This document shows positions 37,717-47,500 of a stretch of DNA of 64,000 nt, one piece after another. A program made the position numbers and the translations under genes. How positions within the stretch are numbered: position 1 is the stretch's first letter; each line of letters starts with the position of its first letter. Under the pieces are notes generated by a model. That model searched no databases, was not told where the DNA came from, and was given only the letters and a program-made list of their open reading frames with translations. This stretch comes from F23-D06 sp947167635 (GTDB taxonomy: Bacteria; Bacteroidota; Bacteroidia; Bacteroidales; WCHB1-69): assembly GCA_947167635.1 (NCBI GenBank), contig CAMVIT010000001.1:86483-150482 (forward strand), written 5' to 3'.

Positions 37717-37959
37717 TTCTTCCTTTGTTAGTTGAAAACTATTGTCTTTTTCATAGGTGTTTTTTTAGAATGCAATAATACAACAGAATGGCGAATTAAT
37801 CAATATTTTCGAGAAATTTTATATATTATTTAACAACAATTAGATGTGTGTTTTTTAAAGACAATACAACTTCTTGTATGTTAGATTTGTAGTATATAAT
37901 TTGGTAAAAAAATAAAAAATTTGATAAGATTAGAATTCCGTCCGTATATTGCATTGTTC

Positions 37960-38379
37960 TTATACGCTTTCCAAATCCACCGGAGTGATCTCCCCGGTCT
38001 CGAAATTGATGGAGAAGAAATACTGCGTGTGTCCGTTGGTGACGCCCAGATATGGGGCGTGCAGCGTGCTATTGTAGCGCCCCGCCTGTTCCAGCACCGC
38101 CTGGGTGATCTCCACCTCCGGGGCTTTGCACTCCACGACCAGATAGGGCTTCTGGTCCTGTCCAAAGACCACGATGTCGTAGCGTTTCGTAAGCCCGTTC
38201 ACGGTGATGGCCTTCTCCACAGAGAGATGCGATATGGGGAATTGCTTGACATTCAGCAAGTACAGGATGAAAATCTGGCGCACGCGCTCCTCCGGCGTCA
38301 ACAAAAGCCACCTGCGACGAACAGGGTCGAAAATTTCCGTTCTGCCCCCTTGCTCCCGTTGTTTGAAAGTATATTCCAT
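37960..38379 (-). CDS. PD-(D/E)xK nuclease-fold protein (type I R subunit N-terminus-like), 139 aa
   Basis: Single-domain protein of the HSDR_N_2 type, common as a stand-alone gene in Bacteroidota. The core motif is KRYDIVVF followed by YLVVECKAP, i.e. the D...E-x-K of the nuclease fold, with a Q-x-x-x-Y/GRYN helix after it. No helicase or methyltransferase gene is near, so classical restriction is unlikely. Its start overlaps the nspC stop by one base (TAATG), so it is translationally coupled to a polyamine gene. The gap 37761-37959 to its left is A+T rich with nothing recognised. Confidence 0.8.
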   Translation of the reverse strand: MEYTFKQREQGGRTEIFDPVRRRWLLLTPEERVRQIFILYLLNVKQFPISHLSVEKAITVNGLTKRYDIVVFGQDQKPYLVVECKAPEVEITQAVLEQAGRYNSTLHAPYLGVTNGHTQYFFSINFETGEITPVDLESV

Positions 38380-39530
38380 TATCCCAATTTTGCTTTATAA
38401 GAAGGATAGTCGCCGGGTTCGGCCAACAATTCGAACTCGCCATCCCTGTGGATTATGCCGATGGAGGGGTGGGGCACTCCGTTGAAGAAGGTGGTCTTCA
38501 CCATCGTGTAGTGGATCATATCGTCGAATACAATGCGGTCGCCGACCTCCAGGGGCTCGTCGAACGCGAAGTCGCCCATCCCGATATAGTCGCCGGCCAG
38601 GCAGGAGCAACCGCCTAAGCGATAGACGAACTTGTCGCCTTCGGTGGGCTCGTGCGCCCCGAGCACGGTGGGCTTGTAGGGCATCTCCAAACAGTCGGGC
38701 ATGTGGCAGGCGAAGGAGACGTTGAGCATCGCGATTTGGATGCCCTTGTTCACCACGATGTCCTCCACGGTGGAGGTGAGCACGCCGGTTTGCCAGCCCA
38801 CGGCCTCGCCCGGCTCGAGGATGACCTCTTCGAGGTTCGGGTAGCGGCTGCGGAAGTCCTTCAGCAGCTGGATGAGGTGCGGAATGTTGTAGTCGGCGCG
38901 GGTGATGTGGTGCCCGCCGCCGAAGTTGACCCACTTGCACTGGCGGATATGGTTGGCGAAGCGCTGCTCAAAAGCCTCCAGACAGTGCTCCAAGGCGTAG
39001 CTGTCGTTCTCGCAGAGCACATGGAAGTGCAGTCCCTCGATGCCCTCGGGCAGGTCGGCAGGCAGGTCTTCGGCCAGGATGCCCAAGCGCGAGCCTGGCA
39101 GCGCAGGATTGTAAAGGTCGGTCTCAATCTCGGAATACTCCGGGTTCACGCGCAACCCGAAACTTACCTTTTTTGGGCTGTTGAGTGCGGTCCCCTTATA
39201 CTTGTCCCACTGGCTCAACGAGTTGAAAGTCAAATGGCTGCTATAGATGAGCAGTTGCGGGAACTCATGCTCGAGATAGACGGGCGCGTAGGTGTGCGCG
39301 TCGCAGCACATCTCCTCCGAGATGAGCCGCGCCTCGTGGAGCGAGGAGGCGGTGGCGCCTGCCAAGTAGCTCTTGATGAGCGGGAAGGAGCGCCAGAACG
39401 AGTATCCCTTAAGGGCACAGATGATGGAGACATTGGCTTCCTGCTGCACGAGGTCCAGCAGCTGCAGATTGGCCTCCAAAGCGGCTTCCGATTGGATATA
39501 GCAAGGGGAGGGGAGGGAGTCGTAATTCAT
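38379..39530 (-). CDS. nspC: Carboxynorspermidine decarboxylase
   Basis: PLP-dependent fold-III decarboxylase making norspermidine or spermidine from its carboxy form. The 383-residue length is typical. PLP Lys lies in ICALKGYSFW; GLRVNPEYSE, FHVLCENDS, VNFGGGHHITR, LEPGEAVGW and GGCSCLAGDYIG are family blocks. Carboxynorspermidine dehydrogenase, its usual partner, is not in the window. It lies 24 bases after the higA-type gene and couples to the nuclease-fold gene. Confidence 0.95.
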   Translation of the reverse strand: MNYDSLPSPCYIQSEAALEANLQLLDLVQQEANVSIICALKGYSFWRSFPLIKSYLAGATASSLHEARLISEEMCCDAHTYAPVYLEHEFPQLLIYSSHLTFNSLSQWDKYKGTALNSPKKVSFGLRVNPEYSEIETDLYNPALPGSRLGILAEDLPADLPEGIEGLHFHVLCENDSYALEHCLEAFEQRFANHIRQCKWVNFGGGHHITRADYNIPHLIQLLKDFRSRYPNLEEVILEPGEAVGWQTGVLTSTVEDIVVNKGIQIAMLNVSFACHMPDCLEMPYKPTVLGAHEPTEGDKFVYRLGGCSCLAGDYIGMGDFAFDEPLEVGDRIVFDDMIHYTMVKTTFFNGVPHPSIGIIHRDGEFELLAEPGDYPSYKAKLG

Positions 39531-39554
39531 AATTGAGAATTGATAATATACATT

Positions 39555-39917
39555 TTATACACCTAACATTTCCGCTGGAGTGATTTTCAAAACGCGACAG
39601 AGTAGTCGGGCAATTCTAAGTGTAGGTTCTGCGCGTCCGGTCACGTAATCATTGATTCGCGAAGGACTGACACCAATCTCCTGAGCCAATTGCTTCTGAG
39701 TCATTCCTTCTTCTTCAAGTGACATCCCGATCAAATCGGCGACGGAAGGCTTGCTGATAGGGAAATGCTCCTTTTCATAATTGATTACAACATCCGATAC
39801 CATCGTTAATTCAATGGCATTGCGATCATTGGAAGGTGTGTCGTCTTTCACTATCGGAAGGAGTTCTTCTATTCTTGCCAGGGCAAACTCATACTGTTCT
39901 TTTGTTATCTTGCTCAT
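39555..39917 (-). CDS. higA: HigA-type antitoxin, XRE-family regulator
   Basis: 120 residues. The C-terminal half is an HTH_3 domain (MTQKQLAQEIGVSPSRINDYVTGR), the DNA-binding part of HigA. The N-terminal half (ELLPIVKDDTPSNDRNAIELTMVSDVVINYEKEHFP) is the arm that binds and blocks the toxin. It follows the toxin gene with a 2-base gap: toxin first, antitoxin second, as in higBA. It would repress its own promoter. Confidence 0.88.
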   Translation of the reverse strand: MSKITKEQYEFALARIEELLPIVKDDTPSNDRNAIELTMVSDVVINYEKEHFPISKPSVADLIGMSLEEEGMTQKQLAQEIGVSPSRINDYVTGRAEPTLRIARLLCRVLKITPAEMLGV

Positions 39918-39919
39918 AT

Positions 39920-40219
39920 TTAAATTGTTGATGCGTCAATTTTATCATATTCACCGTGTGTTCCCACAAATCGTATAAACAAATGGCCAATGGTGAATTT
40001 CACCACCACCACTAAACGGTACCTGTTTCCTCTGATATTAAATACATAGTGCTGATTACCAATATAATCCGTTGTTGGAAAATCCGCCTTGATATCAGAA
40101 AAATTGTGCCATTCAGCATTTTCTGCTATGTCATACCAGCGTTCCAAAGCCGTTTTCGAGTCCCTATGCCCTTCAGATTCATAGAACTCAACGAGTTTTC
40201 TATGTGATACTACTCTCAT
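39920..40219 (-). CDS. higB: HigB-type mRNA interferase toxin
   Basis: 99 residues from MRVVSHRKLVEFYESEG, with the RelE-superfamily HigB pattern: a helical start with SKTALERWYDIAENAEW, then strands ending YRLVVVVKFTIGHLFIRFVGTHGEYDKID. HigB cleaves mRNA on the ribosome. The frame is open to 40342, but the -7 box at 40228-40235 lies inside that extension, so 40219 is used. That leaves a leader of only a few bases. Confidence 0.9.
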   Translation of the reverse strand: MRVVSHRKLVEFYESEGHRDSKTALERWYDIAENAEWHNFSDIKADFPTTDYIGNQHYVFNIRGNRYRLVVVVKFTIGHLFIRFVGTHGEYDKIDASTI

Positions 40220-40227
40220 ATCGGATG

Positions 40228-40235
40228 CAAAAATA
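40228..40235 (-). promoter_or_regulatory. -7 box of the higBA operon
   Basis: Minus strand TATTTTTG, 8 bases upstream of the higB ATG. The transcript may be nearly leaderless. Confidence 0.5.
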
Positions 40236-40351
40236 CACTTTTTTCTGAAATACAAAATTATTTTGATAAAAAATTTTGAAAATAAAAATCTATCACATCT
40301 CATTTTGGCACTAAAAGAGGGAATCCATTCCGAATCTCCCATAATTATGCA

Positions 40352-41416
40352 TTATGAATTAATATGATAACCGCCGTGGCGTTTGCTGCCGACGTATTTG
40401 ATGAGCTTGCGCTTGCGGAGCTCGGAAAGGCAGCGCTCGACCGTGCTCAGCGAAATCTCGGTCTGGGCGACAATATCCGTGGTGTTGCAGCCCGGATTCG
40501 CCTGAATGCAGGAATGAACCATATCGAGCTTCTGTTGCGGAGGGACAACGGGCTTCCGTTTGTAATTCGACTGAGGCCTTCGCTTCGGAACTTGTTCCCC
40601 TCCTGTTTGGGACTTGTATCGTTGAAGACCCTCGACAACCTGGTCGGCGATCGAATCGCTGTTCTTGGGATCCACTGTGAACGAGAGCGGCTGCTTCGTC
40701 CACGGCATCTTTTTCAGGGTCACCTCGCTGCCGGTGCACGACCAAATGTACTGATACGGAATCAAAACGGCGGGCGAAATGCGGACAAATTCTTCTTCTC
40801 CAAATAGTTGCACAAGATGTTTCATAGAGCCGAGCCGTGTGAACCAACTGTCGTGCACCGTATAGATGCGGGTAAAGTTCCCGTCCTGAACACAATAGTA
40901 TATGTCGTCTTTGGGGATCATGAGCAGATTGCTCTCGTGGTCTATGACATCCACCATTTGGGTGTCACGATAGACCACCTGCACCTCCGCATCCAAGGCC
41001 TTTCGCAGTTCCTGCCGCTCCCGGAACATATACGGGAAGAAGTTGAAGGCCAAGTCACGTGCAGTAACAATCATCAAATGATGTAAAAAAAACCTGAAAA
41101 GACCCCATTGCTCCATAGCAGCAGCACAACAACGTTTCATAAACGGCCAGGCGATAGCCATCTCAATCAATCCAGCCGCAATGGAGACGAAAACCACCAC
41201 CACATAATAGACAACAGGATGCTTCTTATGAATTAGCGGGTAAAGCAGAAAATAGTTGGCATATAAGGTGGCCAGCAGTAGCAGCCCTGCAAGAACCTCT
41301 TTGGTAGCACTTCCCGCATAAGGACGAAGTTGGGAGTAATTGGCAAAGAAGTGGAGCAGTATGGCACAGAATAAGATGTTCAGTAAAACAACAATGACGG
41401 TTCTTCGATGTTTCAT
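40352..41416 (-). CDS. Membrane LytTR regulator with C-terminal winged helix, 354 aa
   Basis: Residues ~1-120 hold four hydrophobic helices. Residues ~150-265 form a LytTR DNA-binding domain (MIPKDDIYYCVQDGNFTRIYT, GSMKHLVQLF, FVRISPAVLIPYQYI). After a basic linker, residues ~298-354 form a winged helix (CNTTDIVAQTEISLSTVERCLSELRKRKLIKYVGSK, ending GGYHINS). No receiver domain is present, so it looks like a one-component membrane regulator. It is divergent from the T9SS cargo operon at 41751. A relative of its C-terminal winged helix survives at 61076-61288. Confidence 0.85.
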   Translation of the reverse strand: MKHRRTVIVVLLNILFCAILLHFFANYSQLRPYAGSATKEVLAGLLLLATLYANYFLLYPLIHKKHPVVYYVVVVFVSIAAGLIEMAIAWPFMKRCCAAAMEQWGLFRFFLHHLMIVTARDLAFNFFPYMFRERQELRKALDAEVQVVYRDTQMVDVIDHESNLLMIPKDDIYYCVQDGNFTRIYTVHDSWFTRLGSMKHLVQLFGEEEFVRISPAVLIPYQYIWSCTGSEVTLKKMPWTKQPLSFTVDPKNSDSIADQVVEGLQRYKSQTGGEQVPKRRPQSNYKRKPVVPPQQKLDMVHSCIQANPGCNTTDIVAQTEISLSTVERCLSELRKRKLIKYVGSKRHGGYHINS

Positions 41417-41523
41417 AATCGGACTTCAATATTCGTTCATTATTATGATTCTTGTTTTCAGATCTGAAAGTCACTGCAAAAATAGTGAATTAATCCAAAC
41501 AAAGCCCTAAAAACAGCTCCATT

Positions 41524-41554
41524 CCCTCACCGAAAAGCCCTCTAAATCCCTCAC
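41524..41554 (+). promoter_or_regulatory. CCCTCAC pair, 24 bp apart
   Basis: CCCTCAC at 41524-41530 and 41548-41554. The equivalent pair upstream of gene 62337 (CCCTTCAC at 62114 and 62138) has the same 24-bp spacing. Candidate regulator sites in the region between the LytTR gene and the cargo operon. Confidence 0.45.
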
Positions 41555-41654
41555 AACAGCACAAAAATCTGGTGTTTACATAAAATGTTGAAAATCAGTT
41601 CTCACACCCACCTAAATATAAGCTCAAGAACAGCAAACCGGCCATTTTTTTGCC

Positions 41655-41714
41655 GTGAGGGAACATATTTCTGCTGTGAAGGATATAAAAGTGTTGCAAA
41701 AGATTGTATTTTTG
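41655..41714 (+). promoter_or_regulatory. Cargo-operon promoter with GTGA(G/A)GG pair
   Basis: GTGAGGG (41655-41661) and GTGAAGG (41676-41682) are direct repeats 21 bp apart, two helix turns, as expected for LytTR-type binding. The -7 box TATTTTTG follows at 41707-41714. The stretch from TTTTTTGCC to GAAAAC aligns with the promoter at 62236-62308. The transcript would start near 41719. Confidence 0.6.
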
Positions 41715-41750
41715 CAGTCAGAAAACTTATATAATTGAATGATTTTCGTC

Positions 41751-44474
41751 ATGAAAAAATTGTTTATCATCCAATGGTTGATGTTGATTTCAATTCTGAC
41801 TGTTGTGGCACAGGGAAGCGACAGCATACCTGCTCTTCCTTTCTCAACAGATTTTTCCACTTCTGAAGGATGGCAACTGAACAACGGATCCTGTCAGAAC
41901 TATTGGACAATAGGTACGGTTGACAGCCATAACGCACTATTTGTGACAAACAACGGTACTACCCCCACATACTCATACACACGGTGTGCGGTTCCTGCCG
42001 AGAAATCCTTTGTGGTCGGAGATGCTGACAAAATCATCGTCTCTTTCGACCTGAATTGTGGTGGTGATCACAACAAAGATTTTCTGAAGATGTTCTTGGC
42101 GCCTCCCACACAGACCTACCTTGGAGGAATCTCCCAACCGTGGCTCTATAATTCAGATACCCTTTATGCAGCCAACTTCAGTGACCATTACGATATGACC
42201 ACTCCCCACTCCTATCCGTATATCATCAATTTGACACGGGGCAAAACTATCCATTTGGATATTCGGATGGACAATCCGATTGCCAATCCCGATTCCAACT
42301 CAATTGCCAAACTGGTTTTCGGATGGGTTAATGACTACGGCAGCACCTACGATCACGGAATGCAGCCCGCACCTACAATCACCAATCTGCGTTTGAGAAA
42401 AGAGACGTGTCTCCCCCTCTCGGGTTTGTCCGTTTCCAATATCCAGAGTCATTCAGTGGATTTGACGTGGAATATGCCTGAAGGTGGCGCCTCTGACTAT
42501 ATTGTCCAATATGCTGAAGATGGACAGAATTGGGACAATGCCTATATCACAACCGTGAACGTGCAGGACACGTCTGTGACGCTAACCGGTTTGCAGTCTA
42601 TAACGAAATATTGGGTAAGGGTGGCACGCAATTGCGGCAGCGATACCAGCGTTTGGATCAAACAATCGTTCACCACATCTTGCGACTATATTGACACCTT
42701 GCCTTTCTTCTGCGATTTTTCTGTTCTTCCAAGTGGCAACATACAGATTCCTGCTTGTTGGGAAAGGGGTTCGGAAAGCTCTTGGGACCCTTATGTCAGC
42801 TCTGGTGCTTTATATCTTTTTGGGGCCAACACCATTTCCATGCCGCACTTGAACAGACAGACGATTAATATGGCTATGACAGAGGTCTCTTTCTATGCAA
42901 AAAGCGCGGACAACAATGACATATTGATAGTTGGTGTGATGACTGATGCCAGCGAAGACTCCACGTTTGTGGCTGTGGATACGCTGAACCTGACCACCAC
43001 TTTCAGACACTATTCGGTTCCGTTGGGCAGTTACACTGGAATTGGCGATAGGGTCTCCTTCAAAAGTATTGACTATAGCGATATATATGTTGATGATGTG
43101 TGTCTCGACTCCATTCTTTCATGCCAAAGACCCTTCGAGCAGATTTCTTCCAATCCTACGCTTAGCAGTGTGGACTTGAGTTGGACGGGAACAGAATCAT
43201 CTTATAACCTTTACTATCGAATCAAGGGGGACAGTGCTTTTACGGTTGTGCCGAACGTGTCGTTGGGTAACAACGGTGTTTACACATTGTCAGGACTGGC
43301 CTCGAGTACGATTTACCAATGGTATGTGGCGGCTCGGTGCAATGACGGCACCGAAGCGGCAAGCCACGAACTCAGCATTTTTGCCACACTTTGTGATCCA
43401 ATTGTTGAGCTTCCCGTGACTTGGGACTTTGAATACTATAACAATGAAACCATGTTACCTGTATGTTGGGAAACATTGTCCGAATCTTCTGCCATTAGGA
43501 TAGACGAGTCTCACAGTGGTACACACGTGCTGAGGCTGTACTATGAAAATAACGGATCAAATATTATCATACTCCCAAAAGTGGAGAACAATCTCTATCC
43601 AATTGATAATCTGCAGATAAGGTTCTATGCCAAGAATATGGGAACTTATAGCGATTGGCATGTTCAGGTCATCGGTGGGCTGATTACGAATCCAGAGTAC
43701 AGTTCCACCTTTATTCCTAACGACACAATTAATGTGATTGGTGCGGCAGGCGGAAGTTTCCAAGAATACACGCTTCGAGTGGCGGATTATTCTTGGTCGA
43801 ACGGTTATCCCGCCATAAAGTTTGTGAAAGTTGCTGGCCCAATGTGGCTTCTCATTGATGACCTGACATTAGAGGCTGTTGATACCGCAATTCTCCCAGT
43901 GCGCCCCTCCGTAATGGCTGTTGACGCAAACTCTATCGGACAGACAACCGCGACGCTAAACGCCACCATCAATAACCCGGGCAACTTGCCTGTCTCTGCT
44001 GCGGGGTTTGAATGGAAGAATATCTCGGAAAATGCGTTTACGCCGATTGATTGTTCCGTCTCGAATAACGCTTTTATGACCGAACTGACCAATTTAACCG
44101 CAAATACAACATACGCCTACAGGGCATTCATCACTTACTTTGGTATAACCGATTACAGTGAGGAAACTATCTTTGCCACCTTGCCCGATGATAATGACAC
44201 TGTCCATGTTGACGAGTATTTGCCCAGCAGCATCAAGCTGTATCCCAATCCAGCAAATAAGTATGTTGATATACAATGTACAATAAACAATGTACAATTG
44301 GAGAGTGTTGAGGTGATAGATGTTTACGGCAAGGTAGTCCATGCCATTGTAAGAGCGAATAATCATTTGCCCCTGCGGACTCGCATCAACGTTTCGGGAT
44401 TGGCCGGTGGCATCTATTTTGTGCGTGTGACTACCGATAAAGGCATGGTGATAAAGAAATTTGTGAAGAAATAA
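41751..44474 (+). CDS. T9SS-exported FN3/cleaved-adhesin protein, ~907 aa
   Basis: I start at the second ATG (41751, MKKLFIIQWLMLIS), which gives a normal signal peptide; an in-frame ATG at 41739 adds four residues. Order: jelly-roll-like domain to ~215, FN3 (~220-310), cleaved-adhesin domain (~313-460), FN3 (~463-550), cleaved-adhesin domain (~552-710), FN3-like (~722-815), then a T9SS sorting domain (KLYPNPANKYVD, VEVIDVYG, GLAGGIYFVRV, KKFVKK). A surface protein, perhaps an adhesin; no catalytic motif is seen. The DNA of the sorting domain contains an AT-rich repeat (44273-44299). It leads an operon with the next gene (29-base gap). Confidence 0.9.
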   Translation: MKKLFIIQWLMLISILTVVAQGSDSIPALPFSTDFSTSEGWQLNNGSCQNYWTIGTVDSHNALFVTNNGTTPTYSYTRCAVPAEKSFVVGDADKIIVSFDLNCGGDHNKDFLKMFLAPPTQTYLGGISQPWLYNSDTLYAANFSDHYDMTTPHSYPYIINLTRGKTIHLDIRMDNPIANPDSNSIAKLVFGWVNDYGSTYDHGMQPAPTITNLRLRKETCLPLSGLSVSNIQSHSVDLTWNMPEGGASDYIVQYAEDGQNWDNAYITTVNVQDTSVTLTGLQSITKYWVRVARNCGSDTSVWIKQSFTTSCDYIDTLPFFCDFSVLPSGNIQIPACWERGSESSWDPYVSSGALYLFGANTISMPHLNRQTINMAMTEVSFYAKSADNNDILIVGVMTDASEDSTFVAVDTLNLTTTFRHYSVPLGSYTGIGDRVSFKSIDYSDIYVDDVCLDSILSCQRPFEQISSNPTLSSVDLSWTGTESSYNLYYRIKGDSAFTVVPNVSLGNNGVYTLSGLASSTIYQWYVAARCNDGTEAASHELSIFATLCDPIVELPVTWDFEYYNNETMLPVCWETLSESSAIRIDESHSGTHVLRLYYENNGSNIIILPKVENNLYPIDNLQIRFYAKNMGTYSDWHVQVIGGLITNPEYSSTFIPNDTINVIGAAGGSFQEYTLRVADYSWSNGYPAIKFVKVAGPMWLLIDDLTLEAVDTAILPVRPSVMAVDANSIGQTTATLNATINNPGNLPVSAAGFEWKNISENAFTPIDCSVSNNAFMTELTNLTANTTYAYRAFITYFGITDYSEETIFATLPDDNDTVHVDEYLPSSIKLYPNPANKYVDIQCTINNVQLESVEVIDVYGKVVHAIVRANNHLPLRTRINVSGLAGGIYFVRVTTDKGMVIKKFVKK
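44273..44299. repeat. CAATGTACAAT repeat inside the sorting-domain coding sequence
   Basis: Two ACAATGTACAAT units (44273-44284 and 44287-44298). They match the intergenic repeat at 3789-3821 apart from a shorter spacer. In frame they encode QCTINNVQL. Confidence 0.65.
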
Positions 44475-44503
44475 CTCTGTTTACAAGTAAATAAAGATTC
44501 GCT

Positions 44504-47500
44504 ATGAAAAGGTCTCGTATAATATGGTGCTTGGTTTTAATAGCCACATTGTCTCTGCCGACAGAAAAACTGGCGGCGCAATTTTCTTGTCCTCCCGTAA
44601 GTGGCATCACATTGTCGTCAGTGACGGAGCACACGGCCGAAATCACGTGGACAGCCGGTGGAAGTGAAAATCACTGGTTTTATTATCCTACAACAGATTT
44701 AACAACGCCCGCCCCGCCCTCTGCCAACGAAGGTTGGATGTATACGGGCAATCCTCTTCTGTTGGACTCTCTTTCCGATGGCCATTGTTACAGGCTTTGG
44801 ATTAGGGCCGGGTGCGGTGCGGGAAATGTCAGTTCTGCCCAACCCTTTGAGTTTTGGACGGAGTGCCAAGAGATAACCTTGCCTTACACAGAGGATTTTG
44901 ACCATCCGGACAGCATATTCTACCTCGGTTTCCAAAATTCAGGGCCGCTGCCACACTGCTGGCGAAAGCTGAGTCCCTATCTTAATTCAGGTCCTTATTG
45001 CACCAGCGACAGCTGTCTTACGTTCTACAGCACCAACAACGAGTACAAGGTAGCCATTCTACCGCGCCTTTCCAACGACCTGCTGATTTCCCACCTCAAG
45101 ATGAGCTTTGATTGCAAGAAGTTGCAATATTACTATCCATCCTCTTTGATAGTAGGTGTGATGGACGACCCCACCGATCTTTCTTCGTTCACGCCTGTGG
45201 ATACGGTTTACACTCCTGATGTCAACTATTGGGATTGGCATCACAGGGAGGTTTTTTTCGAAAACTACACGGGAACGGGACATTATATTGCTTTGAAATG
45301 TCAGTATTCCTCACCAAATTATTTCAAGGTGGACAACTTGACGATTGACACTGCGTTCACCTGCCATACACCTACAAATCTGATGGCTACGGGTATTTCA
45401 CCCTCATCCATTTATGTGACTTGGGAGGGTGAGGCCGGTGAGAATGAGTGGCAGGTGGCGATTGTGCCCGATTATTCTACACTTCCCGATAGCAGCAGTG
45501 TCGTCACCGTGCATGAGAAGCATCATCTCTTCACAAACCTCACAGACAGCAATTATGTGTTTTTTGTTCGAACGCGCTGTGCCAACGGCTGGGGTTGCAG
45601 TGAGTGGGTGTCTGTTCCCGTAACCACCTTCTCCCACGAACCCGCCACAGTTCCCTATTCCCACAATTTCGATAATGGAAGTGAAAACGCTGCTTGGCGG
45701 GTGGAGAACGGAAATTTTGTCAATCGGTGGTATATCGGAAAACCTAACGGTTACAATGATTCATTGTTGTACATTTCCAACAATTACGGTGCAGACGCCT
45801 CCTACGGCAGCTCGCGGTCTGTGGTGTGGGCATATCGCGACTTTTTCCTTTCAGGAGCCACCGAATATGAGGTCAAGTTCAGGTGGTTGTGCCAAGGGCA
45901 CGCTAATTACGGATATATGCAGGCTCTCGTCGGGGAACCCGCGCCGATACCTGTTTCCCAAAATGATATTCTTTACCCCGACAGTGCGGAGCTGTTAGGA
46001 AAGTATGCTCTTCAGAATAATTGGAAAACAGATCGTTACGTGTTTGGAAACGAATACGATAACACCATTCAGCGTCTCTATTTTCTCTGGCGCAATGCCT
46101 CGTATCCTTCGAATCCTCCTGGTGCGGTCATCGACTACGTGCAAGTCATCCCTTACCACTGTGTCCGACCGTCCGACCTTTCACTGGATTTTGTGGACGA
46201 TCACGATGCTATCATCTCCTTTTCCCCTGCCTTGAATGAAATAAACACTTGGGAGTATGTTGTTTTAGAAGGCGACAGTTTCCCGAATGATTCCCTCCCT
46301 GTCCTCACCACTTCATATACGTCTGTTTCTCTCTCCGGACTGTCTGAAAGCACCTCCTACACGCTCTATATCCGCGGTGTCTGCAGCAATGGCTATCACT
46401 CCTCCTGGGCTGAATTCAAGTTCAAGACGGAATGTTCCCCCCTTGTTCTGCCATACGTGGAGACCTTCGACGTGACGGGCGACAGCAAGTTTGAGTGTTG
46501 GTCATTTCCCGCCCCCGAGACAGGAATGCAAAGACCATCCATCTATAAACCGACTCATGATTGGGAAGTGGACACCAATCCTGTTCTCCGGTTTTCGGGC
46601 ATTGGTCACAACCATGCGTTGGCTATCCTTCCAGAAGTGCCTTCCGGTTATTCTCTCAACAGCCTGCGATTGTCATTTTTAATACGAACAAATACTGACA
46701 GCATCCACTTGATTGTGGGAGTGATGTCTAATCCAGATGATTTCTCTACTTTTTCCCCAGTGGACACTGTTCAAACAGTCGAGCCATTTTATATTGACCG
46801 TAAAGAGGTTTACTTTGACCAATACCAGGGGTCGGGTACTTATATTGCCATTCTCTCCGATTATGTTGGAGACAACACTTGCCACCTCGATGTGGACGAT
46901 TTGATCTTGGACATCGCGCCCTTATGCCTTGCCCCGTCTGGATTAAAGGCTATCAACATGGGCCAAAACTCAGCAACGCTGTCGTGGACACCTGCCAATA
47001 ACGAGCAGGCTTGGGAAATTGCGTACGGCACGGATAATTTCGATCCAGACTCAACACAGAACATCTGTGTGGCCACCACGAACCCATTCACGCTGACGGG
47101 GCTTGCCGAAGGGACATTTTACGGTCTCTATGTGCGGGCGTTGTGCTCTTCAGGGGAACACAGCGAATGGAGCCCGCTCGGTTATGCGTTCACTCGTTGC
47201 GCCCCGATTTCAGTGGTCAGTCAGCCATACCAGGAATCTTTTGACAGCTACACAACAGGGATCTCCTCATCGGCTTACACTCCTATAGAATACCCCTATA
47301 TTTCGTACCCGGACTGCTGGTCGTTCCTTAATCTCCATACCATTGTCGGTTTTCCTGACTGGACTCTTCCAGCTGCGTTTTTGTCCAACAGGAGCACTTT
47401 GATTGTCTATGGAAACAGTCTGCACCTCGTAAACAGCAAAGTTACGCCGCTGTATGCGGTTCTTCCTGAATTTGTTGAGCATCTCCGCTTTTTGAAGCTG

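Noticed and set aside
39531..39554. AT-rich spacer before nspC as a regulatory site
   Set aside because: Too short and low in complexity to support a site.
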